Source: Campylobacterota bacterium
Lineage (GTDB): Bacteria > Campylobacterota > Campylobacteria > Campylobacterales > Sulfurovaceae
NCBI GenBank assembly: GCA_013153345.1
Contig: JAADEQ010000066.1
Coordinates: 1-9,071 of the forward strand
Reading direction: 5' to 3'
DNA: 9,071 nucleotides
The notes beneath the pieces are model-generated. The model was given only the letters and a program-made list of their open reading frames with translations. It had not been told where the DNA came from and made no database searches. The translations under genes and the position numbers were made by a program. Positions 1 through 6,140 of this stretch are shown piece after piece (within the stretch, counting starts at the first letter, position 1; every line of letters starts with the position of its first letter).

Positions 1-579
1 AGAATAATTGAGGCTCAAAAAGATGGAATAGTAGTTGTAGATGGTGCTTATATGGAGTATGCCAAAGCAAAAAGTAGCAACTACTTTATAGAGCCAAAAG
101 AGTTATTAAAATATGATAATGTAATCTATCTTGGTACATTTTCTAAAGCTTTTGGTCTTGGTGGAATGAGGGTTGGATATGGTATTGGAAGAAAAGAGTT
201 AATAAAGTTATTATATAAAGTAAGACCACCTTTTAATATAACTACTCTATCTTTAGTTGCTGCTTGTGAAGCGTTAAATGATATGGAGTTTGTAAAAGAG
301 GCAATAGAGTTAAATTTTAAAGAGATGAATAGATATATAGAGTTTGCAAAAAAGTATAATTTTGAGTATATTGATAGTGCCACAAATTTTATTACATATC
401 TTTTTGGTAATAATTTAAATTCAACATATATAGCAAATGAGCTTTTAAAAAGAGGTGTAATTATTAGAGATTTGGCAGGTTATAACTTAAATGGAATTAG
501 AATTACAATAGGCAAAGAGAGAGAAAACCAAATCTTTTTTGAGAAGTTTCAAGAGGTTTTAAGAGATGGAGATAGATAA
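1..579 (+). CDS. hisC: Histidinol-phosphate aminotransferase, 3' part (gene starts upstream of the window)
   Basis: This PLP-dependent, cytosolic aminotransferase of the histidine pathway interconverts imidazole-acetol phosphate plus glutamate and histidinol phosphate plus 2-oxoglutarate. The frame is open from base 1, so the 192 visible residues are roughly the C-terminal half of a family of about 350-370 residues. The ATG at 52 is internal: the preceding residues (VVVDGAY) are the conserved strand with the PLP-pyridine aspartate and tyrosine. The Schiff-base lysine lies in TFSKAFGLGGMRVGYGIG, and the C-terminal GVIIRDLAGYNLNGIRITIG block is typical of HisC. Related fold-type I enzymes such as CobD-like decarboxylases are possible but fit the C-terminal block less well. 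The stop codon lies inside the start of dxs (14-nt overlap), which suggests co-transcription and translational coupling. Confidence 0.88.
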   Translation, partial: RIIEAQKDGIVVVDGAYMEYAKAKSSNYFIEPKELLKYDNVIYLGTFSKAFGLGGMRVGYGIGRKELIKLLYKVRPPFNITTLSLVAACEALNDMEFVKEAIELNFKEMNRYIEFAKKYNFEYIDSATNFITYLFGNNLNSTYIANELLKRGVIIRDLAGYNLNGIRITIGKERENQIFFEKFQEVLRDGDR

Positions 580-2401
580 AAAAATTGATATAAAATCAAA
601 AACTATTGAGGAGTTGGAGGATTTAGCTAAAAAGATAAGAGAGAGAATTTTAGAGAGCGTAAGTAAAAATGGTGGACATTTAAGCTCTACTTTAGGAGCG
701 GTAGAATTAATTATTGCTATGCATTATGTTTTTGATGTTAGCAAAGATCCTTTTATATTTGATGTTTCTCATCAAGCATATGCACATAAGATGATTACTG
801 GTAGATGGGATGAGTTTGATAGATTAAGGCAGTTTGGAGGAATAAGCGGATATAGTGATCCAAAAGAGTCTATTTATGATTATTATAAAGCAGGACATAG
901 CTCAACTTCTATCTCTTTAGCAGTAGGGGCTGCAAAAGCTATTAAATTAAAAAAAGAAGATAGAGTCCCTGTGGTATTAATAGGTGATGGAAGTATGAGT
1001 GCAGGAATGGTATATGAGGCTTTAAATGAGCTTGGAGAGAGAAAATATCCAGTAGTAATTATCTTAAATGATAATGAGATGAGTATATCAAAGCCAATAG
1101 GGGCTCTTAGTAAATATCTCTCTCAAGGAATGGCGGGAGATTTTTATCAAAAGCTTAAATCAAAAATAGAGAGTGTTTTAAATCATCTACCAGAGAGTGC
1201 TACTTATATAGCAAAAAGAGTTGAAGAGTCTTTTAAACTAATTACTCCAGGACTCTTATTTGAAGAGCTTGGAATCGAGTATATTGGACCAGTAGATGGG
1301 CATAATTTAAAAGCTTTAATTGATACTTTAACTATTGCAAAAAAGATTAAAAAGCCTGTGCTTGTGCATGCTCAAACAATAAAAGGAAAAGGTTATAAAA
1401 TAGCTGAGGGACCATATGAGCATTGGCATGGAGTTGGACCTTTTGATCTAAAAAGTGGAAAACCTTTAAAAAAGAGCTCTAAAAAGAGCGCTACTGCTAT
1501 TTTTAGCCAAAAGCTATTTGAGATGGCAAAGGAGGATAAAAAAATTGTAGGTGTAACTGCTGCTATGCCAAGTGGTACTGGATTGAAGCCATTAATTGAG
1601 AACTTTCCCGATAGATTTTGGGATGTGGCAATTGCAGAACAGCATGCAGTTACATCAATGGGACCTTTGGCAAAAGAGGGATTTAAGCCATATGTAGCTA
1701 TCTACTCTACATTTTTACAAAGAGGATATGATCAAGTAATTCATGATATAGCATTAATGAATTTAGGGGTAGTATTTGCTATTGATAGAGCAGGAATAGT
1801 AGGAGAAGATGGGGAGACTCACCAAGGGGTATTTGATGTGGGATATTTGAGAATTATTCCAAATTTAACTTTGGCTGCTCCTTTTAATGAGGATAGTTTT
1901 AAAAAGCTTCTTGAATTTTCAAAAGATTTTCCAACTCCTTTGGCAATTAGATATCCAAGAGGCTCTTTTTTGAGTGATAATTTTGAGGTAAAGAGCTACT
2001 CTTTAGGAGAGGCAGATGTGTTAAAAGAGGGTGATGAATTGCTGTTTATAGGTTATGGAAATGGGGTTGGAAGGGCGCTAAAGACAGCTGAGTTGATTAA
2101 TAAGAGTATAGAGATTGTAGATTTAAGATTTGTAAAGCCTTTAGATAAAAAGTTGTTATTATCTCTTACAAAAAGGTTTAAAAGGTGGTATATATTTAGT
2201 GATACAGCCTATTTGGGCGGTGTTACTTCTGCAATAGGGGAATTTTTAGAAAAAGAGGGTATAAATGAGATAGAGCTAATTAGTTTTGAGTATAAAGATA
2301 ACTTTATTCCTCATGGAAAAGTAGAGGAGGTAGAGGAGTTTTTAGAGATTACTCCTTCTCAAATTGCTCAAAAAATTTTAAGAAAGGAAAATAATGGGTA
2401 G
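566..2401 (+). CDS. dxs: 1-deoxy-D-xylulose-5-phosphate synthase
   Basis: This thiamine-diphosphate enzyme condenses pyruvate with glyceraldehyde 3-phosphate to 1-deoxy-D-xylulose 5-phosphate. That is the first step of the MEP isoprenoid pathway, and the product also feeds thiamine and pyridoxal phosphate synthesis. The 611 residues match the family length of about 600-640. Visible motifs are [12 protein letters not shown] (69-80), GHSSTS (110-115), the ThDP/Mg motif GDGSMSAG (140-147) through NDNEMS (168-173), GPVDGH (241-246), the catalytic-glutamate block AIAEQHAVT (355-363, Glu358) and [15 protein letters not shown] (407-421). The C-terminal transketolase-like domain is complete. HQAYAHK has Ala where Pro is usual. 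The start is supported by AAGAGG at 551-556, nine bases before the ATG and inside hisC. The gene overlaps hisC by 14 nt and metK by 8 nt. Confidence 0.96.
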   Translation: MEIDKKIDIKSKTIEELEDLAKKIRERILESVSKNGGHLSSTLGAVELIIAMHYVFDVSKDPFIFDVSHQAYAHKMITGRWDEFDRLRQFGGISGYSDPKESIYDYYKAGHSSTSISLAVGAAKAIKLKKEDRVPVVLIGDGSMSAGMVYEALNELGERKYPVVIILNDNEMSISKPIGALSKYLSQGMAGDFYQKLKSKIESVLNHLPESATYIAKRVEESFKLITPGLLFEELGIEYIGPVDGHNLKALIDTLTIAKKIKKPVLVHAQTIKGKGYKIAEGPYEHWHGVGPFDLKSGKPLKKSSKKSATAIFSQKLFEMAKEDKKIVGVTAAMPSGTGLKPLIENFPDRFWDVAIAEQHAVTSMGPLAKEGFKPYVAIYSTFLQRGYDQVIHDIALMNLGVVFAIDRAGIVGEDGETHQGVFDVGYLRIIPNLTLAAPFNEDSFKKLLEFSKDFPTPLAIRYPRGSFLSDNFEVKSYSLGEADVLKEGDELLFIGYGNGVGRALKTAELINKSIEIVDLRFVKPLDKKLLLSLTKRFKRWYIFSDTAYLGGVTSAIGEFLEKEGINEIELISFEYKDNFIPHGKVEEVEEFLEITPSQIAQKILRKENNG

Positions 2402-3551
2402 AGATTATATTTTTACTTCTGAATCTGTTACTGAGGGGCACCCAGATAAGATGGCAGATCAAATTAGTGATGCAATACTTGATTATATAATTGAAAGAGA
2501 TAAAAATGCAAGAGTTGCATGTGAGACACTCCTTAGTAATGGATATTGTATTATTGCTGGAGAGCTTAAAACTACTACTTATGCTCCTATGCAAGAGATT
2601 GCAAGAGAGGTAATTAGAGAGATAGGTTATACTGATGCATCTTTTGGGTTTGATTATAGAACAGCAGGGGTATTAAATGGAGTAGGAGAGCAATCTCCAG
2701 ATATTAATAGGGGAGTAGATCAAGAATCAGGAGAGATTGGAGCAGGAGATCAAGGATTAATGTTTGGTTATGCTTGTATGGAGACAAAAGAGTTAATGCC
2801 ATTGCCAATCTCTTTAGCTCATAAACTTACGGCAAAATTAGCTGAGGTTAGAAAAAATGGAACAATTCCATATTTAAGACCAGATGGTAAAGCTCAAGTG
2901 AGTGTAAGATATATTGATGGAGTTCCAAAAGAGGTTACAACTGTGGTAATTTCGACTCAACACTCACCTGAAGTAGAACAAAAAAGGGTTCAAAAAGATA
3001 TAATCAATGAGGTGATATATAAAGTAATTCCAAAAGAGATGCTCTCAAAAGATGTAGTTTTCCATATAAACCCAACAGGTAGATTTGTAATTGGTGGACC
3101 TCAAGGAGATGCAGGACTTACTGGTAGAAAGATTATTGTAGATACATATGGGGGTAGTTGTCCTCATGGAGGAGGAGCATTTAGCGGAAAAGATCCAACA
3201 AAAGTAGATAGAAGTGGAGCATATGCTGCAAGATATGTAGCAAAAAATTTAGTAGCAGCGGGTGTGGCAAAGAGAGTTACTATCCAAATAGCCTATGCAA
3301 TTGGGGTAGTAGAGCCAGTATCAGTTATGGTAGATACTCACCAAACAGGGGTGATTGAAGAGTCAAAAATTGAGGAGTGTATAAGAGATATTTTTGATCT
3401 TAGACCAGCTGGAATTATTAGAAGTTTGGATCTTTTAAGACCAATATATAGAAAAACTGCTGCTTATGGTCATTTTGGAAGGGAATTGAGTGAATTTACA
3501 TGGGAGATGACCGATAGAGTGGATGAGATTAAATCATATTTAAAGTTGTAG
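2394..3551 (+). CDS. metK: S-adenosylmethionine synthetase (methionine adenosyltransferase)
   Basis: This enzyme makes S-adenosylmethionine from methionine and ATP, releasing phosphate and pyrophosphate. It supplies the cytosolic methyl donor. At 385 residues it has normal family length. Motifs in order are [16 protein letters not shown] (15-30), GELKTTTY (56-63), the signature [12 protein letters not shown] (116-127), and [21 protein letters not shown] (234-254) followed by the phosphate-loop signature [16 protein letters not shown] (259-274). All expected catalytic Asp, Lys and His motifs are present. The ATG lies inside the end of dxs (8-nt overlap) and is preceded by an AAGGA-type ribosome site near 2384-2388. 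There is therefore no room for its own leader or a SAM-sensing riboswitch, and expression should follow dxs/hisC unless an internal promoter exists. A weak AT hairpin follows the stop. Confidence 0.97.
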   Translation: MGRDYIFTSESVTEGHPDKMADQISDAILDYIIERDKNARVACETLLSNGYCIIAGELKTTTYAPMQEIAREVIREIGYTDASFGFDYRTAGVLNGVGEQSPDINRGVDQESGEIGAGDQGLMFGYACMETKELMPLPISLAHKLTAKLAEVRKNGTIPYLRPDGKAQVSVRYIDGVPKEVTTVVISTQHSPEVEQKRVQKDIINEVIYKVIPKEMLSKDVVFHINPTGRFVIGGPQGDAGLTGRKIIVDTYGGSCPHGGGAFSGKDPTKVDRSGAYAARYVAKNLVAAGVAKRVTIQIAYAIGVVEPVSVMVDTHQTGVIEESKIEECIRDIFDLRPAGIIRSLDLLRPIYRKTAAYGHFGRELSEFTWEMTDRVDEIKSYLKL

Positions 3552-3579
3552 CCTTGCTACTAAAAAGAAAAATAATATT

Positions 3580-3604
3580 AAAATTTGAAAGAAATTTTTT
3601 TAAT
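3580..3604 (+). terminator. Possible weak AT-only terminator after metK
   Basis: A 7-bp all-A/T stem (AAAATTT at 3580-3586 with AAATTTT at 3592-3598) closes a GAAAG loop and runs into further T residues. The stem has no G/C pair and could occur by chance in such AT-rich DNA. Its position, 28 bases after the metK stop and before the fdx promoter, is what makes it plausible. Confidence 0.3.
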
Positions 3605-3627
3605 TAAATTATTGTTTAAAGTTGTTG

Positions 3628-3636
3628 TGTTATAGT
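3628..3636 (+). promoter_or_regulatory. Extended -10 promoter of the ferredoxin gene
   Basis: TG at 3628-3629, one base, then TATAGT at 3631-3636 forms an extended -10 box. No good -35 is present: TTGTTT at 3612-3617 is only 13 bases away. This fits Campylobacterota housekeeping promoters, which rely on the -10 region and AT-rich upstream DNA. Transcription would begin near 3643, giving a leader of about 22 bases. A strong ribosome site, AAGGAGT (3654-3660), precedes the ATG. Confidence 0.6.
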
Positions 3637-3664
3637 GTGAATCATATTTTTTAAAGGAGTTACA

Positions 3665-3952
3665 ATGGCAGTTAAAATAACTGATACTTGTATTTGCTGT
3701 GCAGCTTGTATTGATGAGTGTCCAGTTGAAGCAATTGTAGATGAAGATGATAACCCAACTGGTGAAGATATCTATTATGTATATCCAGATAAGTGTGTAG
3801 AGTGTGTAGGTTATCATGATACTCCAGCGTGTGCTGAGGCTTGCCCAACAGAAGGATGTATTGTATGGGATGAGTGTGTAGAAGGACTACCTTGTAGAGA
3901 GGATGTTCCAGCTGAGGCAAGAGCTGAGCATAAGCCAGTAATTGAAGATTAA
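3665..3952 (+). CDS. 2[4Fe-4S] ferredoxin of the Allochromatium (Alvin) type
   Basis: This is a small cytosolic electron carrier of 95 residues with two [4Fe-4S] clusters. The first motif is C9-x2-C12-x2-C15-x3-C19-P. The second is C44-x2-C47-x8-C56-x3-C60-P. The eight-residue loop between C47 and C56 plus an extended C-terminus (61-95) mark the Alvin/YfhL-like group rather than short clostridial ferredoxins. In that group the cluster potentials are known to be very low. The protein is strongly acidic, as expected for docking to redox partners. Four cysteines beyond the eight ligands are visible (C11, C65, C71, C77). The gene is a single unit with its own promoter and terminator, between metK and ndk; a ferredoxin beside ndk is familiar in this phylum, where it is often called fdxA. 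Its partner is not shown by the sequence; pyruvate or 2-oxoglutarate:ferredoxin oxidoreductases and IspG/IspH are candidates by inference. Confidence 0.92.
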   Translation: MAVKITDTCICCAACIDECPVEAIVDEDDNPTGEDIYYVYPDKCVECVGYHDTPACAEACPTEGCIVWDECVEGLPCREDVPAEARAEHKPVIED

Positions 3953-3956
3953 TTCT

Positions 3957-3984
3957 TCCCCGCTTTTAGCGGGATCTTTTTTTT
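3957..3984 (+). terminator. Rho-independent terminator of the ferredoxin gene
   Basis: CCCGC (3959-3963) pairs with GCGGG (3969-3973) around a TTTTA loop, followed by a run of eight T (3977-3984). It begins a few bases after the ferredoxin stop codon. This is the clearest terminator in the window and one of the few G+C-rich spots, which supports selection for the structure. Confidence 0.9.
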
Positions 3985-4000
3985 AATCTCCTTTTAAATA

Positions 4001-4015
4001 TTTTTTTTGTACAAT
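4001..4015 (+). promoter_or_regulatory. Probable promoter of the ndk-DUF177-rpmF-plsX operon
   Basis: A run of eight T (4001-4008) leads directly into G and TACAAT (4010-4015), a good -10 match. There is no convincing -35. Transcription would start near 4022, about 26 bases before the ndk ATG. The site lies just after the ferredoxin terminator, where a new transcription unit is expected. Confidence 0.6.
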
Positions 4016-4037
4016 CAGGCGCTAAAATTTAATTGAT

Positions 4038-4041
4038 AGGA
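4038..4041 (+). promoter_or_regulatory. Ribosome binding site fixing the ndk start
   Basis: AGGA lies six bases before the ATG at 4048. An in-frame TTG at 4033 would add five residues but has only AT-rich sequence before it and no Shine-Dalgarno match. The NDK family also begins at this Met ([11 protein letters not shown]). The ATG is therefore preferred. Confidence 0.75.
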
Positions 4042-4047
4042 TGGAAG

Positions 4048-4461
4048 ATGGAGAGAACTCTATCTATTATAAAACCAGATGGTGTAGAGAAAAATATTAT
4101 TGGAAAGATTTTTGATAGATTTGAGAGTAATGGTTTAAAGATTGTAGCTTGTAAAATGCTCAAATTATCAAAAGAGGATGCTCAAAAGTTTTATGAGGTT
4201 CATAAAGAGAGACCATTTTTTAACGATTTGGTAGAGTATATGACCTCAGGTCCAGTGGTTGTGTCTGTGCTTGAGGGTGAGAATGCAGTTGCAAAAAATA
4301 GAGAGTTAATGGGAGCTACAAACCCAAAAGAGGCAGAGCCTGGTACAATTAGAGCTGACTTTGCCGAAAGTATTGAGGCAAATGTTGTTCATGGAAGCGA
4401 TTCTTTAGAGAATGCTCAAAAAGAGATTGCATTTTTCTTTGCTCAAAGGGAGATTTGTTAA
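4048..4461 (+). CDS. ndk: Nucleoside diphosphate kinase
   Basis: This enzyme moves the terminal phosphate from a nucleoside triphosphate (usually ATP) to nucleoside diphosphates through a phosphohistidine, balancing cytosolic NTP and dNTP pools. From the ATG at 4048 it has 137 residues, the usual bacterial length. The N-terminal block [11 protein letters not shown] contains the conserved lysine (K9). GTIRADFA (99-106) contributes a phosphate-binding arginine (R103). [12 protein letters not shown] (112-123) holds the catalytic histidine, H115. No residue expected for activity is missing. It is the first gene of a run continuing into DUF177, rpmF and plsX. The DUF177 start codon directly abuts its stop, so translation is probably coupled. 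Confidence 0.96.
   Translation: MERTLSIIKPDGVEKNIIGKIFDRFESNGLKIVACKMLKLSKEDAQKFYEVHKERPFFNDLVEYMTSGPVVVSVLEGENAVAKNRELMGATNPKEAEPGTIRADFAESIEANVVHGSDSLENAQKEIAFFFAQREIC
4446..4452 (+). promoter_or_regulatory. Ribosome binding site for the TTG-started DUF177 gene
   Basis: AAGGGAG inside the last codons of ndk sits nine bases before TTG 4462, which follows the ndk TAA with no gap. This strong site, plus the start of family homology immediately after the TTG, supports a non-ATG start. Confidence 0.65.
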
Positions 4462-4842
4462 TTGAAAATCTCATTTAGCAAAGTAAAGAGGGTGCCTCTT
4501 GCCTTTGATTATAATCATAAAGGCGAAGAGTTAAACTATAAAGGCAACTTAGAGAGGCTAAATAGTAAAAGTGTCTCTTGCAAGGGAGAGGTAGCAGGAG
4601 AGATAGAGTTAATTTGTGATAGATGTGGAAAGAGCTATAAAAGGGTAGTTAAGTATCCTTTAGATTTGCAACTATATGATGGAGTTGCAAAAGGTATAAA
4701 AGAGCTTGATATAATTGAATTTTTTGATGGAAATATAGATTTTAAAGAGATTATAGATAGTGAAGTAGCCTCTTTTAAAGAGGAGTATCACTATTGTGAT
4801 GATTGTTTAAATAGTGATGATATATTAGAGATTGAATTTTAA
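4462..4842 (+). CDS. DUF177 / YceD-like protein with two CxxC motifs
   Basis: I assign this 126-residue protein to the DUF177 (YceD) family from its central block IELICDRCGKSYKRVVKYPL (48-67) and its position directly before rpmF, where this family usually sits. E. coli YceD affects 23S rRNA accumulation; the biochemical role here is unknown, and a ribosome-linked function is inferred. Two cysteine pairs, C52-x2-C55 and C112-x2-C115, could form one zinc site. It is shorter than the E. coli protein (about 170 residues), and as far as I recall short forms are normal in Campylobacterota. No signal peptide or membrane segment is visible, so it should be cytosolic. It starts with TTG abutting the ndk stop, and rpmF begins 14 bases after its own stop. 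Confidence 0.82.
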   Translation: MKISFSKVKRVPLAFDYNHKGEELNYKGNLERLNSKSVSCKGEVAGEIELICDRCGKSYKRVVKYPLDLQLYDGVAKGIKELDIIEFFDGNIDFKEIIDSEVASFKEEYHYCDDCLNSDDILEIEF

Positions 4843-4856
4843 AGAAAGGATAAAAG

Positions 4857-5027
4857 ATGGCAGTTCCTAAGAGAAGAGTATCAAAAGCAAGAGCAGCAAA
4901 GAGAAGAACTCATTATAAAGTAACACTTCCAAGACCTATTAAAGATGAGGATGGTACTTGGAGAATGCCACATAGAATGAATCTTACAACTGGAGAGTAT
5001 GGGGCTAAAAAGAAAGAGAGTAAATAG
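4857..5027 (+). CDS. rpmF: 50S ribosomal protein L32
   Basis: This small basic protein of the large ribosomal subunit has 56 residues. It begins [19 protein letters not shown], the near-invariant L32 N-terminus, and continues with TLPRP and a [14 protein letters not shown] block. It has no cysteine, so it is a zinc-independent form without the zinc ribbon found in some L32 proteins; this form is familiar in Campylobacterota. The start has an AAAGGA ribosome site (4845-4850) six bases upstream. The DUF177-rpmF-plsX order is one of the most widespread bacterial gene arrangements and links ribosome and phospholipid synthesis. plsX begins eight bases after the stop. Confidence 0.96.
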   Translation: MAVPKRRVSKARAAKRRTHYKVTLPRPIKDEDGTWRMPHRMNLTTGEYGAKKKESK

Positions 5028-5035
5028 TATTAAAG

Positions 5036-6046
5036 ATGATAGATAAAAAGAATATTACCATCGCAATTGATGCGATGGGAGGGGATTTTGGAGCAGAGCC
5101 TATTTTAGAAGGGCTTATACAAGCTTTAGAAGAGGTAGATTTTAAACCTATTGTGGTAGGAGATAGGGATATAATCTCTTCATATATGCCCCAATACTAC
5201 TTGGATAAAGTAGAAATTGTCCATGCAACTGATGTAATTGGTATGGACGAGGCTGCAACTGATGCAAGAAAGAGAAAAGAGTCTTCTATTTATAAAGCAA
5301 TTGAGCTTGTAAAAGAGAAAAAGGCTCATGGAGTAGTATCTGCAGGTCATAGTGGTGCTACAATGGCGCTTGCTTCCTTAATTATAAAAAGACTTCCTCA
5401 TGTAAATAAGCCAGCTTTAGCTACTTTAATGCCTCATAAAGATAGAAGAAAAACTCTTGTATTAGACGTAGGTGCTGTTACTGATTGTAAACCTTTAAAT
5501 CTATATGAGTTTGGGGTAATGGGTGGAGCTTATGCCCAAGAGGTAATGGGAATTAAAAATCCAAAAATTGGTCTTTTATCTAATGGGGAAGAGGATACTA
5601 AAGGAAATGAGCTAACAAAAGAGGCATTTAAGCTAATGCAAGATATTGATGGCTTTATTGGGAATGTAGAGGGAAGAGATATATTTACTGGAAATGTAGA
5701 TGTTGTTGTAACTGATGGATTTACGGGAAATGTTTTATTAAAGACAAGTGAGGGGGTTGCTCAAGCAATTATCTCTATAATGAAACAGCAGATTAATAAA
5801 TCTATTCCAGCAAAAATTGGAGCTCTTTTAATGAAAAAAAGAGTATTTGCTGATTTAATAAAACAGATTGATTATGCTGAATATGGTGGAGCCCCTCTTC
5901 TTGGTATTAATGGATGTGTAATTGTAAGTCATGGAAAATCAAATGCAAAAGCCATTAAAAATGCAATTTTTCAAGCAATTAATTTTGCTTCTTCTGATAT
6001 TAACAAAAAGATAGAAGAGACTTTAATAAAACATAATAACTCTTAA
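5036..6046 (+). CDS. plsX: Phosphate acyltransferase PlsX
   Basis: PlsX converts acyl-ACP and inorganic phosphate to acyl-phosphate, the acyl donor used by PlsY for glycerol-3-phosphate. It is a peripheral membrane enzyme. The 336 residues match the family. Visible motifs are [14 protein letters not shown] near the N-terminus (9-22), [12 protein letters not shown] (102-113, where many species have SAGNTGA), LVLDVGA (141-147), [13 protein letters not shown] (180-192), [14 protein letters not shown] (227-240) and [11 protein letters not shown] (284-294). No strong Shine-Dalgarno precedes the ATG, only purine-rich DNA at the end of rpmF, so translation may depend on coupling across the eight-base gap. 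It is the last gene of the ndk unit. In the Campylobacterota I recall, fabH follows plsX; here a probable terminator and metY follow. Confidence 0.95.
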   Translation: MIDKKNITIAIDAMGGDFGAEPILEGLIQALEEVDFKPIVVGDRDIISSYMPQYYLDKVEIVHATDVIGMDEAATDARKRKESSIYKAIELVKEKKAHGVVSAGHSGATMALASLIIKRLPHVNKPALATLMPHKDRRKTLVLDVGAVTDCKPLNLYEFGVMGGAYAQEVMGIKNPKIGLLSNGEEDTKGNELTKEAFKLMQDIDGFIGNVEGRDIFTGNVDVVVTDGFTGNVLLKTSEGVAQAIISIMKQQINKSIPAKIGALLMKKRVFADLIKQIDYAEYGGAPLLGINGCVIVSHGKSNAKAIKNAIFQAINFASSDINKKIEETLIKHNNS

Positions 6047-6052
6047 CTCTTC

Positions 6053-6083
6053 TCTCTTTTTAGCTTTTAAAAGAGATCTTTTT
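6053..6083 (+). terminator. Probable Rho-independent terminator after plsX
   Basis: TCTCTTTT (6053-6060) pairs with AAAAGAGA (6069-6076), eight base pairs around an eight-base loop, followed by TCTTTTT. The stem is AT-rich with only two G-C pairs, but its placement seven bases after the plsX stop and before a new promoter supports it. Confidence 0.55.
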
Positions 6084-6094
6084 AATAGATAAGA

Positions 6095-6122
6095 TTAAAA
6101 CTTAAACTCTTTTTTTTATAAT
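6095..6122 (+). promoter_or_regulatory. Probable promoter of metY-metX
   Basis: TTAAAA (6095-6100) and a perfect TATAAT (6117-6122) are separated by 16 bases, with a run of eight T (6110-6117) leading into the -10. Transcription would start near 6129, about 12 bases before the metY ATG. So short a leader leaves no room for a riboswitch or T-box. The -10 lies within a 20-bp perfect palindrome. Confidence 0.6.
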
Positions 6123-6131
6123 TATAAAAAA
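6112..6131 (+). repeat. Perfect 20-bp AT-only palindrome over the metY -10
   Basis: The ten bases TTTTTTATAA (6112-6121) are followed directly by their reverse complement TTATAAAAAA (6122-6131). The palindrome covers the -10 and the expected start of transcription. It could be an operator for a dimeric regulator, a symmetrical -10 or simply a by-product of T- and A-tracts. The symmetry is certain; the function is not. Confidence 0.5.
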
Positions 6132-6140
6132 GGCTTTATT

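Noticed and set aside
126..383. Minus-strand open frame opposite hisC
   Set aside because: It is a shadow of the PLP-lysine region of hisC, with low-complexity composition and no promoter or ribosome site.
2349..2594. Minus-strand open frame across the dxs-metK junction
   Set aside because: Both + strand genes here are certain, and the reverse frame resembles no known protein.
3552..3664. A small gene or RNA in the metK-fdx gap, the longest gap in the window
   Set aside because: The 113 bases hold only AT-rich DNA, a weak hairpin and the ferredoxin promoter; no open frame with a ribosome site is present.
3578..3920. Minus-strand open frames opposite the ferredoxin gene (3578-3817 and 3672-3920)
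   Set aside because: They are translations of the complement of a clear ferredoxin gene, rich in His, Tyr, Leu and Thr with no family pattern and no ribosome site.
4033..4047. Upstream TTG start for ndk adding five residues
   Set aside because: It has no Shine-Dalgarno match, and NDK homology begins at the ATG at 4048, which has AGGA at proper spacing.
6084..6140. SAM riboswitch, T-box or other RNA switch before metY or metK
   Set aside because: The metY leader is only about 12 bases from the predicted start site, and metK overlaps dxs, so neither has room for such a structure.
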